Assembly: GCA_011800155.1 (NCBI GenBank)
Contig: CM022369.1
Span: forward strand, 2,356,001-2,420,000
Origin: Flammulina velutipes
Taxonomy: Eukaryota; Basidiomycota; Agaricomycetes; Agaricales; Physalacriaceae
Direction: 5' to 3'
DNA length: 64,000 bases
Shown here: in pieces, positions 1 through 10,753 of the stretch
How the letters are laid out: each line of letters begins with the position of its first letter
Numbering within the stretch: position 1 is the stretch's first letter
Made by a program: the position numbers and the translations under genes
The notes under the pieces: model-generated
What the model was told of the DNA's origin: nothing
The model's input: only the letters and a program-made list of their open reading frames with translations
Database searches by the model: none

Positions 1-55
1 AGTGAAAAACGATTGTATTTTGATTATCACTGTACGTTTGCGGAAAAGCTAAAGA

Positions 56-1189
56 CTACAAGGACGCGTGAGCTTTGAATGAAAGTGGACCATTGATACA
101 AAGCGTACCATCGGGGCGGGCGTAGTGTCCGGCGACGTCTAGATCGAACTTGCCTCGGACACAATCATCGAGGTCAATGGTCGCAGTGAGGACGCCCTCT
201 TCTCCAAGAAGTGGACCGGCGAGTACCTGTCCAAGAGGACTAACGATGAGACTACCACCTGCGATCATGACGTTCTCTGGACGGCGTTCAGCATCGTTGG
301 CGACCGGGTGATCTTCTGGGTAGTCTTTCTCTTCAGCATATTGACAAGCTGAAAGAACAAAGCAGCGGCCCTCCAGGGCAATGTGGGTCATTGTACTTGG
401 CCAAACTGGGCGCGCATCAACAGTTGACACGCAGTATAGCTCTGTGCCCTTTGAGTAGTAGTAGTATCGTACTATTGATCGAGGTGTTAGTGACAACGGG
501 AAGGAAGCGGAGATACGTACACAATGGCATGTAGTTTTCCCTATCACACATAGAGGTGGTTAGCGATAGAAAGGGAATGTATTGTCAGTCTTACCAGCAT
601 ATCGCGCCGGAAATCTTTGTAGAGATCTGGTGATCTCCAGACGCGAACTTTTGGTCGAGTACAGGTAAGGTCGATCCGTTCCCTTGGCCCCAGATAAAGC
701 GCTCCGCTGCAGTTGGTGCGAGCTTTCGATGCTTTCCAAGGTAACCTCCGACTGGATCAACGAAGATTTGGGTGCAATACAACGAACCACCGTCCCGTTC
801 GATAATTCCAACAACCAAGAATACGCCAGTATCCTTACTAATAGTCTCAATACGTGACACGGCAGGCGATGGAACTTCGATCGCAGCAGAATGGTAACGA
901 ACGTATTCGTCTCTTCCTTTGGCGGTGCGTTCTCCGACTACAACACCAAAGGTGGACATTTTGGGGTATCCGCCGATGCTATTAGGTATACGGGTGAGTC
1001 AAAGGCTTCATGAATTGCCGTAGATGCTTACAATGCCTCGGGAAACACAGCCAACTGAGATCCATCACGATCTTTAGCGAGTCGAGTGAGCTGTTCCAGC
1101 TTTGCCAGCGTAGCTTCGAGATTATACGCCTGGCAGCAAGTTTGTACTACCGATACTCGGAGGTTTCGGGTCGGCTGAGTTGAAGACAT
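56..1189 (-). CDS. Nitrilase (carbon-nitrogen hydrolase family)
   Basis: Predicted nitrilase that would hydrolyse an organic nitrile to a carboxylic acid and ammonia, probably cytosolic. Four exons (1032-1189, 595-978, 521-540, 56-471) with GT-AG introns close to 325 residues, a normal length for the family. The Glu-Lys-Cys triad is visible: Glu in FPEAFIGGYPK, Lys in GKHRKLAPTAAERFIWGQG, and the nucleophile Cys in GAICWENYMPLLR. The third exon is only 20 nt and codes for the residues just after the catalytic Cys. I chose the ATG at 1189 because MSSTQPTRNLRVSVVQ is a usual nitrilase start; an in-frame ATG at 1291 would add 34 residues. It is divergent from GID8. Substrate cannot be told; cyanide hydratase is a close alternative. 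Confidence 0.9.
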
Positions 1190-1541
1190 GGATGGCAAGA
1201 TGATCGAGGGGGCAGGGATCAAGCTAATGTCTCTGATCAAGTCGCAAGTGTGGCGTTTAATACGGGTGCCGGTCTTCTCATAATGAGCCATTTTACCGAG
1301 TTCTGCGACAACGCTCCTTCCGAGTCATTCCGAAAAAAAATTCAAATAGATAGGGTACTCGGCATGCCCTCCTTCGTGTTGACGTTGAGGTTGAGCATAC
1401 GAGAGTTTCGAGAGTTGCGACAATGAATTGCGAATTGAACGATGAAGTTGTGAGCTGAGGCCCGTGCGTATTTACCCCGGACCAGCCCTCAAGTGCACCG
1501 GATCACTCAATAAAAAGCATTTTTTTGTTCGATCTCGCCTC
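1190..1541. promoter_or_regulatory. Divergent intergenic region, nitrilase / GID8
   Basis: 352 bp between the two start codons of a head-to-head pair, so it should hold both promoters. It contains an A-run near 1334-1341 and a T-run just before the GID8 start, but I see no clear TATA box or other motif. An in-frame upstream ATG of the nitrilase lies at 1291. Confidence 0.5.
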
Positions 1542-2597
1542 ATGGTATGTCTACCCCCACCGCTATGCTATGTCGCCGTTTAACATCGATTCCAGTCCAA
1601 GATCACCATCCGTGAAGAAGAATGGGACCGTCGCATGCACGACGTTCAGGTCTCGAAAGCGTGAGTACTCCCTTCCTCCCCCGCGTCCATTTCTCCTTAC
1701 AATGATGATAATATCATTGGGAATCTCTCTGAACAAGCTATGAAGAGTCAATGTATATTTACCTGAATCTCTACCCCGTCCTTTTCGTGTTCATTCAAGT
1801 TTCTAATTGCCTTAATTTCAGTGACCTCAACCGGCTCATTATGGATTATCTGGTCATCGAAGGCTATAAATCTGCCGCCGAGGAATTTAGCCAAGAGGCG
1901 AACATAGCGCCGCCTGTGGATTTCGACAGCATGCAAAGCCGTATGAACATCCGAGAAGCCCTCCAACGAGGCGACGTGGAAGATGCTATTACACGGATTA
2001 ATGATCTCAACCCAGATGTGAGTACCACAGTCCTCGTCTCTTTCCCCCGGGGAGTTCATATGATTATAACGTTTCATGCACCACTCTCAGTCCCTCGGGA
2101 CGATGATGAGACTTGTAAACACCAAAACTTCAGTCTTCAATATGAACTTGAACTCCCCGTTCATTGCTTTCGTATACGCTTTGCTAATTGTTGCTTCCTA
2201 CTAGCTTCTTGATACGAACACCTCGTTATTCTTCCAACTGCAGCAACAGAAACTGATTGAGTACATCCGCCAAGGTCGTATCGCTGATGCGATCCACTTT
2301 GCGCAAGCGGAACTAGCGCCACGGGGGCAAGAGAAGAGCGAGTTCCTTTCCGAGTTGGAGCGGACCATGGCATTGCTGGCTTTTGATTCATCCTCGGCGG
2401 CGCCGTCGTCGATTTCTGAGCTGCTTTCACCTGCGCAGCGCTTGAAGACGGCAGGCGAAGTGAATGCCGCGATCTTGGAAAGTTTTAGTCAGGGAAAGGA
2501 AGTGAAGTTGGAGGGGTTATTAAAGCTGATGGGATGGGGCGAGGCCACGCTGGAGCAGCACGCTGAGTTTCCAAAGCTTGGGAGCGCGTCCGTGTAA
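1542..2597 (+). CDS. GID8: GID8-like subunit of the GID/CTLH ubiquitin ligase
   Basis: Scaffold subunit of the GID/CTLH E3 ligase, which in yeast degrades gluconeogenic enzymes. Exons 1542-1544, 1596-1660, 1822-2017 and 2205-2597 close to 218 residues (human GID8 is about 228). The first exon holds only the ATG. Residues about 22-55 form the LisH motif (ADLNRLIMDYLVIEGYKSAA); CTLH follows (MNIREALQRGDVEDAITRIN, LLDTNTSLFFQLQQQKLIEY), then the CRA part (ERTMALLAFDS, LLKLMGWGEATLEQ). The match to animal GID8 is collinear from end to end. No other GID subunit is in the window. Confidence 0.93.
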
Positions 2598-2820
2598 GCG
2601 GTGGGCATTGGACATTACAGTAACAATGGCGGAGGGAACATATGTATTTCTAGAATGTAATAAAGCAGAGGGTGTATATGTTATTCAGCACCGAATACTC
2701 GGCCACGAGGAGAAGGAGAGAAGGATATGTTTTTCTGGAAGACGGAAGCATTAAGGTCGGGAGCGTACTTGTCGAAAGCTTAGTCAGCAGATCCAGAGTA
2801 CTTGCCCTCTACATCCTTGC

Positions 2821-2865
2821 CTGTCGTTTGGCCCAAGAGGAAAGCCCGATTCAGATCTTGGAAAC
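2821..2865 (+). repeat. Inverted repeat arm A
   Basis: This arm pairs with the reverse complement of 3294-3338. The cores CCAAGAGGAAAGCCCGAT and CAGATCTTGGA are identical and separated by one substitution; a 6 bp block near the outer end differs (TTTGGC against GCCAAA). The arms are about 430 bp apart. No target-site duplication is evident by eye. Confidence 0.7.
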
Positions 2866-3293
2866 GATTCCCACGACCCACCCACCCCCAGAAAAAGGAA
2901 GGAGGAAGATCTCGTGACCTCAACGGCCATCAATGGATCAAGGATTCCGGTCCTTATAACCGGTGCGCCACTTGTCGAGTTCGTCTACCATTCTCATGAC
3001 ACAAGAAAATATACTTTTCAGAGCCATTTATATGTCATATAATCTCACCGCACATCTAATAGAAGGTCTCCCAACCTGTAAGAATGTACCAGATATCTGA
3101 GTGAAAGGGTTCCAGTATGTTGCGCAGGGATCAGTCACAAAAAGTTACATATCTTCTCAAAAAACCTTCTTTCACGACAGAGCACTACTAATTGACATAG
3201 GAATACCAAGGTAGATGGACGACAGCTTGCGCCACTAAAATTCCCTTCAGTGGCCAGCCGCCTGATCGGCTTTTGGCTCGCGTGGCTTGATCA

Positions 3294-3338
3294 GTGTCCA
3301 AGATCTGGATCGGGCTTTCCTCTTGGTTTGGCCGACAG
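3294..3338 (-). repeat. Inverted repeat arm B
   Basis: Reverse-complement partner of 2821-2865, with most of about 45 positions matching. It sits roughly 160 bp upstream of the MAPKKK start codon, inside its likely promoter. Confidence 0.7.
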
Positions 3339-3495
3339 TGTGCTTGGACTCTGTTCGCTCCCACGACCAACAACAAGAAGAAAAGGTGGACAACGTCGAC
3401 TGCTTTTTAACTAGCAGTCCTGCTCATCTTCGTGGACGACGACGACGCTCAAGGTCTCGCACACTAAACGACATAATTGTTCGCAACTCGCCTCG

Positions 3496-6400
3496 ATGTC
3501 GGAGATCTCACGAATTAGACCTCGCCATGTCTTGTATGTCTTCAACAGGGGGTCTGACTCGGAGAGCAGTGAGGACGACGGTCGACCAAGCCAGTCGCAT
3601 TCAGGCTATTCATACCAACCCCCGCCATTGCCGTCAGTTCCAAGATCCACGCCACCAGTCCCTTCACCGTTAACGATGAACATCCCCACGCGCCCACCTC
3701 GCTCGCAATCCTCTACGCAGTCTCTTTCTTCGCCATCCAGCGCTAGCTCGCCTGCCGCCGAAGAACCAACTCCAAGCACAGACGAGTCTCTCTTCCAGGA
3801 CAGATCCAATCGTTCAGACATTCCCCACATATCCACAGCTCGAGGCGTTGGAAAATTATTTCAGGGTCTCAAATCTCCCTTTCAGCACAAATCTCCACAG
3901 TCGCGCCCTCAGCCGCCAACTCCGTCGTCGTCGATATCAACAACAGTGCGTGCCCTTTATTCTCTTGTGCTCATCATCTAATACCATTGCAGTCACCCAC
4001 CGTATCGACGCCGGATTCGTATACATCTGCTACCAGCATCGGCTCCTCCTCCACCGTCTCCGACCGCGTACTCATTCTCGCCACGGACGACTCTGACCGC
4101 TATGTCAATGTCGACATCACTAGCGCAAAGAATGCTGGCTATATTCGGGAGTGTATATTTGCCAAGGTCCGTCTGCTGCTCTGTACCTAGTTTCCCCGGC
4201 TCACGATCCCCAGCTCAACATTCTCGATGACGAGCAGTCCCGCTTTTCCATCTATCGGACAGAGATAGGCCATTTCGCGCTCGGGGAGGCCTTATCGGAC
4301 GAAAAGCTGGTGGAACTCTGCCGTGCTCACGGCGACTCTATAGGCTCATTAAAGCTCCTCGTCTCCCATTCGTCTGCCAAAGTTCATGAACCGCAGACCA
4401 ACAACTCCCTGTCGCCCTCAGCCAACACTGTACCCCCACCCGTGCTCCCTAATTACGGCACTGCTGCGTCTTGTGCGCCACTCCGCCCACGCCGTCGTTC
4501 ACGTTCTAGGCACGGCAGTCTATCATCAAGTGAGCAGCTGACGACTGAAGTCTCCGCTGGCTATGAAGCGGACCTTGATAGTGCGGAACGAGAACCTCAC
4601 CGACCGACGGCCGTGCGGCCACTCCCACAGATTGGCTCACTTGCTTCAAGCATCCCGCATTCACCGGGGCGACGACCAAATGGACCAGCCAGAGCGGCCT
4701 CGCCAAAGCCCTCGCGCTCCAACACACCTTCACCTCCCGCTTCCTCTGACCGTACACGTGAACCCGTCGTGCAAGACCGTTTCGGTAACATCGTTCCAGC
4801 CCCTCCACCACCTCCACCACTTTCTCCCCTTCGCTCAAATTTTGCCATCAACGATGATGATGTACTGATGCCACCTCCCCGTCGGCATACCCGCGCCGAC
4901 TCAGATGCTGCTGCAGAACGCCAGCGCGCGCTAGAGGCATCAGAACACCAGATGCCATCGACTGCTCAGCGTTTGCGTAATCCAGGTCATCTGGAGAATC
5001 GACCTTCACGAGATACTCTCAGGGACCGCAGAACGAGACCAACGTTACCGCCGCAAAGATTGGATGCAGACGACTCCATGGGCAGGCCAGACTCATGGGT
5101 TTACGCCTCGCGACACAATGACGCCTCACCTTCGACTAGCCAAGATCCTGAATCTTCACCTTCAACCCAACCACGGCAATCCCCTGCAAAACCTCGAATA
5201 GCTCGGCATCAACAACAATTATCTCCACGGTACAAATCATCTGCCCCGTATTCCAACCGTACCCTGAACATTCCAGCGCCACCCCGAAATCCACCACCAA
5301 ATGTACCACTTATGTCTCCGGAATCGCGAGCAGGTCCATCGCGAGTCGCAGGGCAGCCTGTTCCTGCAAACTTCGTCGTGACTTGGAAAGGTGAACAGAA
5401 GGGGGATCAAAAGTTGACGCCAACCTCAGCTTCAGCCCCTTGGACCCGTTCTATCAAGGGCGCAAAGAGTATGGATAGCCTTAGGGCGTCATCTATACCA
5501 TCTACTCTGCAACCAGGAAGACGCGCCAATGGTGGACAGCTGCCTATCACTCGGAGCAACAATAATCTTGGATATGCGCCAAAGCCCACTGGCGCCACTC
5601 CGCGGCCATTACCGTCTAAAAATGGTTCTTCCTCTTCCCAATATGCATCGCGGACCTCTTCTTCAGGTTATAACGGCGGATACATGTCACCGAACGGAAC
5701 TGATCCCTTCCCGCGCCCGCACTCTGCTTTGGGTGAGGCCGCATCACCCAGTTCCAGCTACCAACGTCCACACCCTGATTCTGTCTACCCATCCGACTTT
5801 GCGGGCTATGGAAGATCGCCTCCGACACTTTCTCCGACTTTACCGTTAGTGCCTTCACGGCAAAATTCCCGTCCGTCCGACAACATGACTGGAATCTCTA
5901 GTGTCATCTCACCTCCTCAAAGTCCCACCAGTCCCCAGAGTCCCAGATCACTACCTCGAATGATGGATGGACATGTACGGCAATCTTTCGGAGAGTCTTC
6001 CTCGGAGACCCTAAATGCAGAGGACCGCGGATGGCTCCTTAAGGCAGTCATGGATTCAGCGGAAGGCGGAGAGAGTACTGTTGTTCCTCCACACCGTGTT
6101 GAGCAGAAGCCACCACTGCCACCTCCTTCGTATCCTCCTCTCTCGTCTTACGGCAACTACGATTACGACTCGGATCGAGAAAGCGAAGAGGGTGGCACTA
6201 TGTGGCAGAAACCTCCCGTGGAGCGTCCAATATTGACTGTGCACATCGAAGGGACAAACGGGCAGTCTGTGCCTCTTTCGTCTTCAACATCGTCGGGATC
6301 CCAGTCGACTCAACAGCCTCCTGCTCGCAGGGGAAGAGGGCGAGGAAGCACTTTTACTGACGCGCGCGAGGCTTCGTGGGCTCCTCGTCCACCGCCTGAG

Positions 6401-7916
6401 GATGTGTATGAGCGCCTAGAGGAGTTCTTCCCCGAACATGACCTCGACAAACCAGTCATTGAGGCCAATTCTGGCGGAACATCACCTACAGTGGGTGAAA
6501 TACTACCGCCTCCTGCACCACCGCCATCCGCGACGGACACGATCCTCCCTGTTCCTCCGATACCAGGCGTAGCCGAGCGTTCTCGAATGAGAGGCAAGAA
6601 GTCAATACGAATTGTTGCTGAGGAGCATAAACGACGTATCAACAGAGTGTCTCGACAGGATCCTGCCGTTAATTCCACCGTCTTACGGAAGAGGAGTACG
6701 AAGTTGTGGGGTAGCAAAGTGGAGGAAGTCACTCCTGGCCAAGCTCGTGCTACGTTGGGTGCCAATCCTGATTCTCCATCTGGTGGTCCAAGTGAGTAAC
6801 ATTTTTCTGTTATTCCTAGTTCAGATTTAACTTGTGATTCTTTCAGCCACCTTCAAATGGGTTCGTGGAGAGCTAATCGGAAAGGGCAGCTATGGTCGCG
6901 TCTATCTTGCTCTGAACGCCACGACCGGCGAAATGATCGCGGTCAAACAGGTGGAGACTCCCAGGACGGCTAGTGACAAAAATGACTCGCGCCAGGCCAC
7001 AGTTGTTCAGTCACTGAAGCTGGAAAGTGAAACGCTAAAGGATCTCGATCATCCCAACATCGTTCAATATCTTGGCTTCGAGGAGACACCAGCGAATCTG
7101 AGCATGTACGTCAGGCCAGATTTCTTAGTTCTGCCATCTTTCTGACCACTCTCATCAGTTTTCTTGAATATGTTCCCGGTGGCTCTGTCGGAAGTTGTTT
7201 GCTGAAACACGGCAAGTTCAGTGAAGACATCACCAAATCTTTCACTGGACAGATCCTGGATGGTTTAGAGTATCTCCATTCCAAAGGGATTCTTCATCGA
7301 GTGAGCGCTCTTTCTTGTCTACCCCGAGGACAGCGAATTGATTCAGTTTCAAGGATCTGAAAGCCGACAACATTCTTGTGGAGACGACTGGGATATGCAA
7401 GATATCAGATTTCGGCATCTCGAAGCGGACGGACGAGATCTCTGACAGAGCAGAGACAGCCATGCAAGGCACTGTCTTTTGGATGGCCCCGGAGGTTGTA
7501 AATCCTCAAGGGAAAGGGTATAATTTCAAGGTTGATATTTGGAGTGTGGGTTGTGTAGTGTTGGAGATGTGGGCTGGAACGCGACCTTGGCAGGGAGATG
7601 AGATGGTCGCAGTGATGTTCAAGGTATATTCTTGTTGTCTTGGTCTGCATCGCGTGTTGACTTTACTCCCATAGCTCTACCAACTCAAGCAACCGCCACC
7701 AATACCGGAAGGGATCAGTCTCACGGAACTTGCGGACGACTTCCGCAAAAAGTGCTTCGCTGTGTATGTCCTACAAGCTAATTACTTTGGTGGCGTGGAG
7801 ACTAACTTGTATTTTCCAGGAATCCTGATGACCGTCCTTCCGCGAAGGAACTCCGGAAGCACAAATACCTGACTGTCACCCCCGGCTGGGTCTTTAGTGG
7901 GTTTGACGAAAAGTAG
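3496..7916 (+). CDS. BCK1-like MAP kinase kinase kinase
   Basis: MAPKKK of the STE11/BCK1 group; BCK1 acts in the cell-wall-integrity cascade. Eight exons (introns 3946-3992, 4167-4213, 6792-6846, 7106-7158, 7301-7353, 7624-7674, 7764-7819) close to 1352 residues. The Ser/Pro-rich N-terminus is followed by a Ras-association-like fold (residues about 165-265, with YIRECIFAKLNILDDEQSRF), then about 800 disordered residues, a conserved block just before the kinase (YERLEEFFPEHDLDKPV; SIRIVAEEHKRR; TKLWGSKVEEV), and a C-terminal kinase from about residue 1070: GKGSYGRV, AVKQ, HRDLKADN, DFG, GTVFWMAPE. The HRD loop depends on an AAG acceptor at 7353; the nearby CAG would shift the frame. The start is the first ATG of the open frame and less certain than the rest. 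A relative lies at 38.7 kb. Confidence 0.92.
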
Positions 7917-8040
7917 CGACTTTCTTTCTGACATTCATTTTTCTCTCGTTGTCTTTTCTGCGCATTTTCACATTTACCACGCACATCTATTTCTTGCTAC
8001 CACTGTTTCTCCTTTGTTGTCCATGTCATCTGTTCATGTT

Positions 8041-8055
8041 TAGTCTAGTCTAGTC
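8041..8055. repeat. Short tandem repeat (TAGTC)x3
   Basis: Three perfect copies of TAGTC in the 3' flank of the MAPKKK gene, about 125 bp after its stop. No function is suggested. Confidence 0.6.
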
Positions 8056-8215
8056 TTACCCGTACCATTTGTAGCCATCTACTAATGTCTAATACATACC
8101 TGCAAGCGTCTCAACATGTTTTTCGACGATAGAACTGTGACATCATCATTCAGCTCTATTAATAACGGATCATTTTCCAATTTTGCGACTCCATCTATCT
8201 TGCCAACTAACCACC

Positions 8216-10439
8216 ATGAGCGACCCTACGGTCACAGAGGATTCAAGTACACGCAAAGAGATGAGCGACCAGGAAGAAACCGAAAGACGACAACGAGCTA
8301 CCGAAATCTTACAAAAACACTGGAAGAACAAAGATAACAAGGCAACTCGGGAGTTCATGAACACTGAGCAACGGTGGAATGACGCGGCTCTACATGCTAA
8401 GCTCAATGTTTGTCCTACGTCTATCATACTTCTATGGACTCTCAATCCCCTCCCTTATAGATGGAAAGGATATCTGCGAATAAAAACCACAACACACCCA
8501 GGCAGCGATGGAAGCGTGCAGGCTTCTTCGCGAGCAGATTAAACGACGGAAACAAAGTTATGGGTGATGCTGGTATCTCACAAGACGAGACCCATGCGGA
8601 TCTCAAGTATCTCGAGACTCAACATTGGCTGGAGCTGATAGACGGGTATGTTACTTTTCGCGAGGTCTTTTTGGAGACTGAATTCCTTCAAGGAAACACC
8701 GCTATGGCTCAAATCGTTAGTACCAAGGTCTTATATACATTCAACTCTGACAATTCTTCTAGTTAAGGTACGTTTACCATTTGTCAGACCAACTTGATAC
8801 CGAGTGCTCGTTCCTAGTTCTATCACAGACGATGGAACGAGAGCGACACGACGGACAACTTCTTTCGATGGTACGCCTTTCCCTACACCCAGAAATCTGA
8901 CTCTCACGATCTGTTGAAGGCTTGATCACGGCGAAGGCAAAGACCTAACACTGGACGAATGTCCCCGAGAGCAGCTAGAAGCAGAGGTATAGCAACTCCG
9001 TTGAAAACATTGTGTCCTCGATTGACCATCACCATAGAGGATACAGTATGTCGTCAACATCGTCTCGCAATATCTAACCACCATTGTTCATTAGGTATCT
9101 ATCCGCTGAACAGAGTGAGTGATTTGCCATTATCTTGCCCTACTACTGTACTAACATTTTACAGGACTGAACTATCTTGTCAAGATCGACAAGAAAGGCA
9201 AGCTGCGATGGGCAAAAAATGACGAACTCGTCGACACTTCAGCAGGCCATTGGAAAGACTCTGGTGACGGTCAAGGGATTGTCCCGGACGATGTTCCAGA
9301 AGGGCAGCAACCAGCGAGAAGAGCCAGCTTCACATCATCTCTTTCAAGTGCAAGCTCAGTCGCTCAGCATTACGCTGGCGATGACCACGCTGGAAAGAAC
9401 AAGATTTCCAGGACTTTCCACAAGTATTTTACGCTGCGTGGATCTCTTACAAGGTTGCTCCGGAAGACAATCAAGCGGAATACATGGATCTATTGTACGG
9501 TGCGATCTTACTTTCATCTCAGCCTCCTCATAACCGCTCATCAGCGTCGTAGGACAAACGATGTCAGTGTTGATTTGCGATATATACCGTACTTACTGAT
9601 TGTTGGCCTGTAGTCAACCTCTTCATCGGTATCAAAGGTGCGCTATCCTCGAGCAACGACACGTGTGTCCAACTCACCCATATGCTATCGTAGAAACTGG
9701 GAACATGCAGCATTCTTCTTTCCTTTCAGGAGGTTTGGTCACGTCTGCAGGTCTGATTTCAGTCAAGGATGGGACTGTATATACCCTGTCTCCGCTATCG
9801 GGACACTACAGGTATGACATTCACTGGCAGCTTGGGGAGATGCTAATCCATCATACAGGACGACTGTACATGTAAGCTAAGACCGCTTCATTTCTGGCTC
9901 TCAGAACTCATCCAGCCGTTTTCGCTGCTAGCATTTTGATACCTTTCTCCACGTTCTGAAAGAGCGCGGTGTCGACATGCACAAGGCGAAGATCAGCAAA
10001 GCCTATGCTGCCCTATGGGGGTACTTAACTCATCTACTGTTCTCCTCCGAAGGCTAATGCACTCCATTTTAGAATTGAACATCTTGGCAAATGGACAAAG
10101 GCAAAGAATGAGTTCGTTGGAAATAGGAAACAAGATATCAAAGACGCCGCTGTGAAGATGCGACCAACCGACAAATCTGAACCCGAAGATCCAGAGTGGA
10201 AGAAGGCTGTTATATACGGGCGGAAAGGGAAGGGGAAAGCGACTGAAGTGAGATCGTCTGTGGAGAGGCCAGAAGAGGGGAAGACGGTCGATGTCAGCGT
10301 GCCACAGGATAAGGACGACAAGCCTTCGAACAACGACAACGATGATGGCCATGACACTTCTGATCAGAAGCTGGAAAATGGTACGGACGCTTCTCCTGTG
10401 GACGACAAGGACCAGACGGTTTCAGACCAAGGCCAATAA
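8216..10439 (+). CDS. IQM-like calmodulin-binding protein
   Basis: Resembles plant IQM (IQ-motif) proteins, which bind calmodulin; the biochemical role in fungi is unknown to me. Fifteen exons close exactly to 502 residues: 8216-8407, 8461-8645, 8693-8715, 8763-8767, 8818-8870, 8920-8986, 9038-9045, 9095-9114, 9165-9499, 9553-9562, 9614-9637, 9694-9811, 9859-9871, 9932-10020, 10073-10439. An IQ-like stretch (ILQKHWKNKDNKA) is near residue 28. The conserved core follows: HWLELIDGKHRYGSNLKFYH, FFRWLDHGEGKDLTLDECPR, NYLVKIDKKGKLRW, GNMQHSSFLSGG, LSGHYRTTVHHFDTFL. The C-terminus is acidic and disordered. Seven exons are 24 nt or shorter, and only this splicing keeps the core in frame. Confidence 0.85.
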
Positions 10440-10753
10440 CCACCTGCAAGTAAATAACACGACGGCTCGATTCCGCTGTGTTGTCCATCTCTACCCATAT
10501 ACTTAAATGTAATTAAACATGTGTATTACAAGCGTTATATACAACGATATACATAGTGGAGACTTCGACAGTCCTCCGAGTCGTAGGTGGATCAGACTGA
10601 GTGTTGAGAACTTGAAGATTTGGCGCCACCTCTCGAGCATAGGGTCGTTAATCATGCATGTATAAGTAAATGAATGCCAAATGCAGGATACTACATTCCA
10701 GGATATTGTATATATATAACTAGTCCGTGTTGGAAGACACAAAGTTCAGAATC
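10440..10753. other. Convergent intergenic region
   Basis: 314 bp between the 3' ends of the IQM-like gene and the rhomboid gene. It is AT-rich with TATATA runs near 10709-10717, as expected for opposing transcript ends. No gene seen. Confidence 0.5.

Larger units (their letters stand above)
2598..3495. other. Intergenic region with an inverted repeat
   Basis: 898 bp between GID8 and the MAPKKK. I find no supportable gene. It holds two imperfect inverted copies of a roughly 45 bp sequence (2821-2865 and 3294-3338), which may be the remains of a small transposable element. The promoter and 5' leader of the MAPKKK must lie in the right part. Confidence 0.6.

Noticed and set aside
4151..4213. 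Start of the long 882-codon frame (MYICQG...) as the beginning of the MAPKKK
   Set aside because: Its first residues lie in an exon read in another frame and in intron 4167-4213. Splicing gives the conserved CIFAKLNILDDEQSRF join instead.
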